Shown here: positions 7,139-11,942 of the stretch, one piece after another
Position numbering within the stretch: position 1 is the first letter of the stretch
How the letters are laid out: each line of letters begins with the position of its first letter
From: Veillonella sp.
Lineage (GTDB): Bacteria; Bacillota; Negativicutes; Veillonellales; Veillonellaceae
Length of the DNA: 11,942 bases
Direction: 5' to 3'
NCBI RefSeq assembly: GCF_015058545.1
Contig: NZ_SVCB01000085.1
Coordinates: forward strand, 1 to 11,942
Translations under genes and position numbers: made by a program
The notes under the pieces: generated by a model
Told to the model about the DNA's origin: nothing
Seen by the model: the letters and a program-made list of their open reading frames with translations, nothing else
Databases searched by the model: none

Positions 7139-7147
7139 TGATATAAT
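7139..7147 (+). promoter_or_regulatory. Distal dapF promoter, extended -10
   Basis: TGATATAAT is a perfect -10 (7142-7147) with the TGn extension. A small hairpin (GTATGC/GCATGC around 7115-7129) lies where the -35 would be. It would give dapF a leader of about 200 nt. Confidence 0.45.
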
Positions 7148-7276
7148 ATAACTCAAACAGAAGATTTTGCGGACGCTTACGCTTTTTGATTATTTTTAAG
7201 AATCTTTTTAAAAATATTGTATAAAGTAGAAACTAAAATGTAATATTATAGTAAAAAGTACAATACTATGAGAAAA

Positions 7277-7306
7277 TTGTAGAAAATGACATATAAAGTA
7301 TATAAT
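7277..7306 (+). promoter_or_regulatory. Proximal dapF promoter
   Basis: TTGTAG (7277-7282) and a perfect TATAAT (7301-7306) are 18 bp apart, predicting a leader of about 40 nt. The -35 matches only 3 of 6 positions. Confidence 0.45.
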
Positions 7307-7351
7307 AGTAGTAAGGTAAGTAGTAATACGTGAAATATAGGAGATAGATTG

Positions 7352-8182
7352 ATGAAAGTTACAAAAATGCACGGCCTGGGCAATGATTTCGTAATTATTA
7401 CGGAGCTGGCGGGCGGTAATAAAGATTATAGCGAATTGGCTAGACGCCTTTGTCACAGACAGACCGGTATTGGTGCCGATGGCTTGATGGTGGTAGTATC
7501 TTCGGATGTTGCCGATATACGCATGCGTATCATTAATGCCGACGGCAGTGAAGCGGAAATGTGCGGGAACGGTATTCGTTGTTATGCTAAATATGCGTAT
7601 GAACATGGCATTATGACGAAAGAAACGTTTACTATTGAAACGTTGGCGGGCATTATGAAGCCGACATTACATATCAAAAATGGCAAGGTTGAACTGGTAA
7701 CCGTTGATATGGGCAAACCAAGTTTTGCCGCCAAAGATATTCCTATGGATGCCGATTTGCCGGAAGTTATGAATTTCCCGATTACGGTGGACGGCGTGGA
7801 ATATAAAGTGAGCTCTGTGCTTATGGGGGTACCTCATACGGAAGTATTTGTAGAGGATGTAACGAAGGTGCCTCTTTTGACATTAGGTCCTAAGATTGAA
7901 AAACACCCGTTATTTCCGCAAGGCACGAATGTTAACTTTGTTGAAGTAGTGGATGATACTCATATTAAAGTGCGCACCTGGGAACGTGGTGCAGGGGCAA
8001 CACTTGCTTGCGGTACCGGTTGCTGCGGCAGTGTAGTTATGGCTCATAAAAATGGTTTTACCGGTCGCGAAGTCGACGTGGCAGTATATTTAGGTGTATT
8101 GCACATTCGGTATGCTGATGACGGTACCGTATTCATGACGGGACCGGCAACCGAAGTGTTTGAAACCGACATTGAACTTTAA
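7352..8182 (+). CDS. dapF: Diaminopimelate epimerase
   Basis: A 276-aa enzyme, the normal length. It converts LL- to meso-diaminopimelate without cofactor, the last step before peptidoglycan precursor use and lysine formation. The two catalytic cysteines are visible: Cys71 in EMCGNGIRC and Cys220 in ACGTGC. Other family motifs are KMHGLGNDF (5-13), GADG (41-44), NADGSEAEM (62-70) and WERGAG (210-215). At 158-162 the sequence reads MGVPH where most members have MGNPH, so a conserved substrate-contact Asn appears as Val160. Everything else is intact. AGGAG at 7339-7343 with an 8-nt spacing selects the ATG at 7352 over the TTG at 7349. ptsI follows after 40 nt, so the two are probably co-transcribed. 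Confidence 0.96.
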   Translation: MKVTKMHGLGNDFVIITELAGGNKDYSELARRLCHRQTGIGADGLMVVVSSDVADIRMRIINADGSEAEMCGNGIRCYAKYAYEHGIMTKETFTIETLAGIMKPTLHIKNGKVELVTVDMGKPSFAAKDIPMDADLPEVMNFPITVDGVEYKVSSVLMGVPHTEVFVEDVTKVPLLTLGPKIEKHPLFPQGTNVNFVEVVDDTHIKVRTWERGAGATLACGTGCCGSVVMAHKNGFTGREVDVAVYLGVLHIRYADDGTVFMTGPATEVFETDIEL

Positions 8183-8222
8183 ATTGAGCTTTAAAGTGTA
8201 AGAACTATTGCGGAGGAACGAT

Positions 8223-9962
8223 ATGGAGCAGGTAACACTCAAAGGGATTTCCGGAGCACGCGGCGTTGGCACCGGTACAGTGTATGTGTATAAGCAAGAA
8301 GCCATTGTGATTGAAAAACGCGTGATTACCACTGAAGAAGTGGAATCTGAAATCAAAGCTTTGGATGCAGCGGTTCAGTTGACGATTGAACAGTTAAAGG
8401 CTATTGAAGAACAGGCCCGTGAAACTATGGGGAAAGATGAAGCTGCTATTTTTGAAGCACATGGTCTGATTGTGCAAGATCCGGCCTTGAGTGATGGTAT
8501 TAAAGGTCTTATAAAAGTTGAGTTGCAGTCTGCGGCAGCGGCTGCGGAACAGACAATTAATACCTTTGCCGATATGTTCTTGGCTATGGAAGATCCGTAT
8601 ATGCGTGAACGCGGTGCCGATATTAAGGACATTGGCGATCGTTTGATGCGTAACTTACTCGGCATGAGCCCGCGTGGTTTAGCTCATTTGACGGGTAAAG
8701 TGATTCTCGTTGCCGAAGATTTGACGCCATCCGATACGGCGGCCCTCGATAAGAATGTTGTTCAAGGTTTGGTGACGGCCAGCGGCGGTCCTACCAGCCA
8801 TGCGGCTATTATGGCACGGACCTTGGAAATTCCGGCTGTTATGGGTCTCGGCGATATTTCTGCTTTTGAAAACGGTGAAAATGCCGTTGTTAAAGGAACG
8901 GAAGGTGAAGTGCTGCTCCATGTAAGCGATGCGGATTTTGAAACATACACGGCGGAAGCTAAGGCTTATCGTGAACACCTTCAGCTTTTAAAAGAATCGG
9001 CTGCTTTACCGGCGGTAACTAAAGACGGTAAGTCCGTGTTACTTTTTGCCAATATCGGCAAGGCGGAAGATGCATCCCATGCTTGTCATTTAGGGGCAGA
9101 AGGTATCGGTTTATTCCGTACCGAGTTCTTATATATGAAAAACGACGAATTGCCTTCCGAAGATATGCAGTTTGAAGTCTAGAAAAAGGTGGTTGAACGC
9201 CTTCGCGGTAATCCGGTAATTATTCGAACCATGGATATCGGTGGCGATAAGGAACTTAAATGTTTGCAGCTCCCGAAAGAAATGAATCCGTTCCTGGGTT
9301 ATCGGGCCATTCGCATCAGTTTGGACCGTACCGATATTTTCAAAACACAATTGCGTGCTATATTGCGTGCCAGTGCTTTTGGGGATGCCCAGATTATGTA
9401 CCCGATGATTGCTTCCATAGATGAAATTAAAGCGGCGAATGCTGTAGTAGAGACGGCGAAAGAAGAACTTCGCGCCGAAGGGATTGCATTCAATGAAGAT
9501 ATTCAAATTGGCATTATGGTTGAAATTCCGGCCGTAGCTGTGGCAGCTGAGTTATTTGCGCCTCATGTAGACTTTTTCAGCATCGGTACTAATGATTTGT
9601 GCCAATACACCTTGGCGGTGGATCGCATGAACGAGAATATCGGTCATTTGTACCAACCGCTTCATCCGGCCGTGTTGCGTCTTATTAAACACACGATTGA
9701 AGCCAGTCACGACGTTAAGCATATTACCGGTATGTGTGGTGAAATGGCCGGCGATCCGCTGGCTACCATGATTTTACTTGGCCTTGGCCTCGACGAATTC
9801 AGTATGAGCGCCTCCGCTATTCCGGTAGTTAAAAATATTGTTCGCTCCGTAACAGTAGCAGAATGTGAAGCCATTGCGGCCAAAGCTTTAACTATGAGCA
9901 CTGCAGCTGAAATTGTAGCCTATGCGAAAGAAGCATTGGCTGAAAAAGGGTTGTCCTTATAA
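8223..9962 (+). pseudogene. ptsI: PTS Enzyme I, interrupted by one in-frame TAG
   Basis: Enzyme I passes phosphate from PEP to HPr. Read through, the frame encodes about 579 residues, the usual length. The N-terminal part has the phosphorylatable His193 in GGPTSHAAIMAR, followed by GIGLFRTEFLYM (294-305). At codon 320 (9180-9182) the frame hits TAG within FEV-stop-KKVVE, where related proteins have Tyr (FxAYK), so TAT/TAC to TAG is a single-base change. Past the stop the same frame continues without damage: RTMDIGGDK, GIMVEIP, FFSIGTNDL and the active-site cysteine in GMCGEMAGD. The 319-residue product would keep the whole HPr-binding/His domain but lose the PEP-binding barrel, so it could not accept phosphate from PEP. 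The start ATG lies 7 nt after GGAGG (8211-8215). No credible restart follows: the GTG at 9189 has no spaced ribosome binding site. Sequencing error, recent mutation and suppression remain possible. Confidence 0.88.
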
Positions 9963-10133
9963 TAGCCGGTGCGATTGTATAGTTTAACGAAATGCAGAGA
10001 TTAAATTTGCTTGATTTGTAATTTTGAAAACTATAAAAACATTGCTATAATAGCGATTTTTATATAAGATATAAGGGAAGAAAGTTATTACTTTACTAAC
10101 CCGATCTGAATTTACTGAAGGAAGGTATCCGAT
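9963..10133 (+). promoter_or_regulatory. ptsH promoter and leader
   Basis: TTGAAA (10024-10029, 5 of 6) and TATAAT (10046-10051) are 16 bp apart, and TGC directly precedes the -10, making it an extended -10 as well. It is one of the best promoters in the window. Start is predicted near 10058, and GAAGGAAGG lies ahead of the ptsH ATG. No terminator hairpin is seen between ptsI and ptsH, so readthrough from ptsI is also possible. Confidence 0.7.
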
Positions 10134-10394
10134 ATGACTGAAAAAGTAGTAGTTATTACCAATGAATCCGGTTTACATGCACGTCCTGCCACGCTTTTTA
10201 CGCAATTGGCCGCTAAATTTTCGTCTAAAATTACGATTTCATCCGGTGAAAAACAAGCTGATGCTAAATCCATTTTAACTGTGTTGACATTAGGTGCCAC
10301 TAAAGGTTCTGAAGTGGTATTAAAAGCGGATGGTCCTGATGAAGCGGAAGCTGTTGAAAAATTAGCTGAGTTCTTAACATCCCATAATGACTAA
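10134..10394 (+). CDS. ptsH: Phosphocarrier protein HPr
   Basis: An 86-aa HPr. His15 in SGLHARPAT is the residue phosphorylated by Enzyme I. Ser46 in DAKSILTVLTLG is the regulatory site used by HPr kinase/phosphorylase in Firmicutes-type HPr. Length and both motifs are standard, so the protein looks functional although its donor gene ptsI just upstream is interrupted. It may therefore act mainly through Ser46-P or receive phosphate from another Enzyme I; neither can be seen here. It has its own strong promoter, an unusual order compared with ptsH-ptsI operons, and is followed by two terminators. Confidence 0.96.
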   Translation: MTEKVVVITNESGLHARPATLFTQLAAKFSSKITISSGEKQADAKSILTVLTLGATKGSEVVLKADGPDEAEAVEKLAEFLTSHND

Positions 10395-10422
10395 TTTTAT
10401 ATATCAAATATAAAATTTTTTT
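10393..10422 (+). terminator. AT-only terminator overlapping the ptsH stop
   Basis: AATTTTATAT (10393-10402) and ATATAAAATT (10408-10417) form a perfect 10-bp stem with a 5-nt loop and a run of T (10416-10422). It is all A-T, so it is weaker than the next one. Confidence 0.5.
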
Positions 10423-10466
10423 GAGAAATAAGAAAATTTTTTAATAATTAAATATTGTTAATTAGT

Positions 10467-10497
10467 AAGACGCTGTTATAAAACAGCGTCTTTTTTT
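10467..10497 (+). terminator. Main ptsH terminator
   Basis: AGACGCTGTT (10468-10477) pairs with AACAGCGTCT (10482-10491) around a short loop, followed by seven T. A classic intrinsic terminator. Confidence 0.92.
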
Positions 10498-11097
10498 GCG
10501 TATTTTGAATTCTGCTATATAGAAAAAGTTCGATTCATGAATTTTGGCGTGCATTATTTCGCTTTTGAAACTTGTAGTTGCTGAAAATGAATTGATTATG
10601 AAAATGTGATTCTGGAACGGATAGTGATAATTATAAAAATTCTCAAAAATAGTATAAAAATACATAAAATTATATATTCAATAGATTATGGCCGTGAAAA
10701 ACTAAGATGTTTATCGATAAATGTGTACTTGTGAAGTATTATTTGTGGTGTTAGGTTTAATATGACAAGACATCACAATAATTATATAATATTAAAGTTT
10801 AATTTATAAGGTTTTTATGGGTTTAAGATGAAAAGTGAAATTTTGTCTCAAGAATATGCATTATTCTAATTGATAAAATATTTAGCGTCTATTGTGAGAG
10901 GACTTGGTGAAATTTATGTAATGTGTAATTTTGAATTGAAAAGAAAAACATTTAATTGATTAAACCTAACTTAAAGCCTGTATTATCACGCGTTTTAGAT
11001 ATTTTGAATTTATAAAAATTATAACAAAATAGAAAATAATGTTGAGGTGTAAAAATTTAGTCCTTCATGGTTGAACATGAAAATGAAAGGTGATAAA

Positions 11098-11172
11098 ATG
11101 AATATAGAATTAAGATGGAGTAATTATGAAGAGCGGTTAACTATGACTGATAGTGTGGCTTTTGAATTATGA
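11098..11172 (+). CDS. Possible 24-residue small ORF
   Basis: ATG at 11098 is preceded by AAAGG with a 7-nt spacing (GAAAGGTGATAAAATG), as good as the real genes here. The product is 24 residues, beginning MNIELRWSNYEERL and ending FEL before TGA. It has no signal peptide or membrane segment and I recognise no family. It could be a leader peptide, the start of a decayed gene, or chance. Confidence 0.25.
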   Translation: MNIELRWSNYEERLTMTDSVAFEL

Positions 11173-11302
11173 ACTCTACAATCTAAGATATGTACAGTAT
11201 GAATTTAGGGAGAGATACATGAGATAAATGATAATCTATTAGTTAAATATGGTTATATATCTCGTAAGGGTATTTTGAAAGGGGATGGTAGTGATTGAAT
11301 AT

Positions 11303-11320
11303 TTATTTATATATAAATAA
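11303..11320. repeat. Perfect 18-bp AT palindrome
   Basis: TTATTTATA followed by its exact complement TATAAATAA, with no spacer. Cruciform or binding site; in DNA this AT-rich it could also be chance. Confidence 0.4.
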
Positions 11321-11331
11321 TAGGATTAACT

Positions 11332-11367
11332 GACATATATCAACACGAAATGTGATAAATATATGTC
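11332..11367. repeat. Inverted repeat with 9-bp arms
   Basis: GACATATAT (11332-11340) and ATATATGTC (11359-11367) are perfect complements, with a small CAC/GTG stem inside. There is no T run behind it, so it is not an obvious terminator; it may be an operator upstream of the adhesin gene. Confidence 0.4.
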
Positions 11368-11482
11368 GATAATCAAATAAATGGTAATTTTTTTATTTTT
11401 GAGGGAACATTTTTACAAATCTAAGGATAATTTAGTGGGAGCTGGTTATCCTAAATAGTTAGGAAGCGATGTAATTTTTAGA

Positions 11483-11510
11483 TTGATTTTGGGAATAATT
11501 TTTTTAAAAT
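11483..11510 (+). promoter_or_regulatory. Candidate adhesin promoter
   Basis: TTGATT (11483-11488, 4 of 6) and TAAAAT (11505-11510, 5 of 6) are 16 bp apart, giving a leader of about 50 nt to the ATG at 11566. Confidence 0.4.
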
Positions 11511-11565
11511 ATCGCATGAACTAGCAATTAGGGTTGTGTGTAGGTAGGTAAAGGAGTTACAGCGT

Positions 11566-11801
11566 ATGAATAAGGTATTCAAGGTAGTATGGAGCAAGAC
11601 AAAGGGTATGTATGTTGTAGTGTCTGAATTGGCTAAAAGCCATCAGAACGGTAGCACAAAACGAATTAAGGGTGTAGTGTTGTCCGGTTTAGTGGGTGCT
11701 TTTTTATTGGGCGCTTTAGGAACAGCCGATGCAAGTTTGATTACAACTGATAAAAATCAGATGGAGATGGATTATAAAAAGACAACACAAGCTTATAATG
11801 C
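11566..11801 (+). pseudogene. ESPR adhesin (type V autotransporter), cut by an IS
   Basis: MNKVFKVVWSKTKGMYVVVSELAKSH is the ESPR extended signal peptide region, found on large type V secreted adhesins of diderm bacteria and common on Veillonella trimeric autotransporters. A basic KRIKG and a hydrophobic core (residues about 37-52, GVVLSGLVGAFLLGALG) follow, with a likely signal peptidase site after ADA (near residue 56). Only about 22 residues of the mature passenger remain before the DNA changes to an insertion sequence inside codon 79. The frame then runs into IS DNA and stops at TAA 11815-11817, giving an 83-aa product. Normal members run to many hundreds or thousands of residues, so the passenger and membrane anchor are lost or displaced beyond the window. 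AAAGGAG lies 9 nt before the ATG. The exact adhesin subtype cannot be told from this much. Confidence 0.85.
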
Positions 11802-11803
11802 TG

Positions 11804-11858
11804 AACCGACCCCTTAAAGTTAGACCTAAAAATCTAATTTTAAGGAGGTCGGTTTTTT
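11804..11858 (+). promoter_or_regulatory. IS leader hairpin hiding the transposase RBS, terminator-like
   Basis: All 21 bases 11804-11824 pair with 11833-11854 (one bulged A at 11846, one G-T pair) around an 8-nt loop. AACCGACC pairs with GGTCGGTT at the base of the stem. The right arm contains the transposase ribosome binding site AAGGAGG (11842-11848), and the stem runs into a T stretch (to 11858) directly before the orfA ATG at 11860. RNA entering from the adhesin promoter would fold fully; RNA started inside the IS would lack the left arm. Confidence 0.75.
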
Positions 11859-11859
11859 C

Positions 11860-11942
11860 ATGTCAAAATATAGTTTTAAATTTAAGCTAAAAGTTGTTAC
11901 AGCATATTTAAATGGAGAAGGCGGTGGCAGAACTCTAGCAAA
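11860..11942 (+). CDS. IS3-family transposase OrfA, N-terminal part
   Basis: The frame starts MSKYSFKFKLKVVTAYLNGEG and runs off the window after 27 codons. It matches the N-terminal helix-turn-helix of IS3/IS150-type OrfA proteins, which bind the IS ends. The rest of OrfA, the frameshift region and the DDE catalytic OrfB lie beyond the window. The start is set by AAGGAGG about 11 nt upstream. Confidence 0.82.
   Translation, partial: MSKYSFKFKLKVVTAYLNGEGGGRTLA

Larger units (their letters stand above)
10498..11565. other. Long AT-rich region without a convincing gene
   Basis: About 1.07 kb of very AT-rich DNA with stops in all frames. I see no recognisable gene remnant. It holds a 24-codon ORF with a ribosome binding site (11098), an 18-bp AT palindrome (11303-11320) and a hairpin with 9-bp arms (11332-11367). 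There is also an AGGATAA/TTATCCT repeat (11424-11430, 11446-11452) and a candidate promoter for the adhesin gene (11483-11510). It is probably the regulatory upstream region of the adhesin plus decayed sequence. Confidence 0.5.
11802..11942 (+). mobile_element. IS3-family (IS150-like) insertion sequence, left end
   Basis: The element begins with TGAACCGACCCCTTAAAG, resembling the TG-starting, pyrimidine-rich left ends of IS150-group elements, and is followed by an orfA-type transposase start. It interrupts the ESPR adhesin reading frame and leaves the window before its right end, so length, right inverted repeat and target duplication cannot be checked. The first base is placed at T11802 because adhesin-like sequence ends there and IS3 ends start with TG; it is uncertain by a few bases. 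Confidence 0.82.

Noticed and set aside
7148..7351. Lysine riboswitch ahead of dapF
   Set aside because: The leader is AT-rich and lacks the conserved lysine aptamer motifs and a terminator.
8375..8978. Antisense frames within ptsI
   Set aside because: They follow from the GC pattern of ptsI codons; none has a credible start or family motif.
9180..9191. Recoded stop (pyrrolysine or programmed readthrough) or restart at GTG 9189 in ptsI
   Set aside because: No pyrrolysine genes are visible, the base after TAG is A with no readthrough motif, the residue expected is an ordinary Tyr, and the GTG has no spaced ribosome binding site.
10462..10665. Minus-strand open frame of 67 codons
   Set aside because: It overlaps the ptsH terminator, has AT-driven composition and no ribosome binding site or family signature.
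1..11942. CRISPR array, tRNA or rRNA genes, phage genes
   Set aside because: No regularly spaced repeats, no tRNA cloverleaf or rRNA sequence, and no phage-type proteins were seen on either strand.

Overview
The window looks like a chromosomal segment of a Veillonella-type bacterium (Negativicutes: diderm Firmicutes that ferment lactate). Three things point there. There is an LctP-family lactate permease. There is an adhesin start with an ESPR extended signal peptide, which implies an outer membrane and type V secretion. The DNA is AT-rich with strong AGGAGG-type ribosome binding sites, and several promoters have an extended -10 (TGnTATAAT). The genus is inferred from these features, not from a database match.

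Layout. Positions 1-126 hold the GC-rich end of an unidentified upstream gene or RNA plus its terminator. guaA (GMP synthase, 312-1847) follows with its own promoter. A bidirectional terminator separates it from a convergent type II toxin-antitoxin pair (RelB/DinJ antitoxin and RelE/ParE toxin, 1939-2594, minus strand), whose promoter sits inside an inverted repeat. A forward cluster of three nucleic-acid maintenance genes comes next (2904-4752): kptA RNA 2'-phosphotransferase, a DUF523/TudS-type Fe-S protein and an AlkD-type DNA glycosylase. Behind a strong bidirectional terminator lies lctP (4866-6488, minus strand).

Positions 6489-7351 are a gene-free divergent region rich in inverted repeats, probably including a long structured lctP leader. 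dapF (7352-8182) and ptsI (8223-9962) follow closely spaced on the plus strand. ptsI is interrupted by one in-frame TAG at codon 320; everything on both sides is intact. ptsH (HPr, 10134-10394) has its own promoter and two terminators.

About 1.07 kb of very AT-rich DNA without a convincing gene (10498-11565) then leads to an ESPR adhesin gene (11566). After about 78 codons this gene is cut by the left end of an IS3-family (IS150-like) insertion sequence, which runs out of the window. The first 55 bases of the IS form a near-perfect 21-bp hairpin ending in a T run. It buries the transposase ribosome binding site and resembles a terminator.

How it fits together. lctP supplies lactate, the main carbon source expected for such an organism. 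guaA and dapF serve GMP and meso-diaminopimelate/lysine synthesis. The general PTS proteins look decayed on the Enzyme I side, while HPr keeps both His15 and Ser46. The most notable points are the amber codon in ptsI, the IS-disrupted adhesin with its self-silencing IS leader, the kptA/DUF523/AlkD cluster beside a toxin-antitoxin module, and the structured lctP upstream region. I did not see a clearly new multi-gene defence system.
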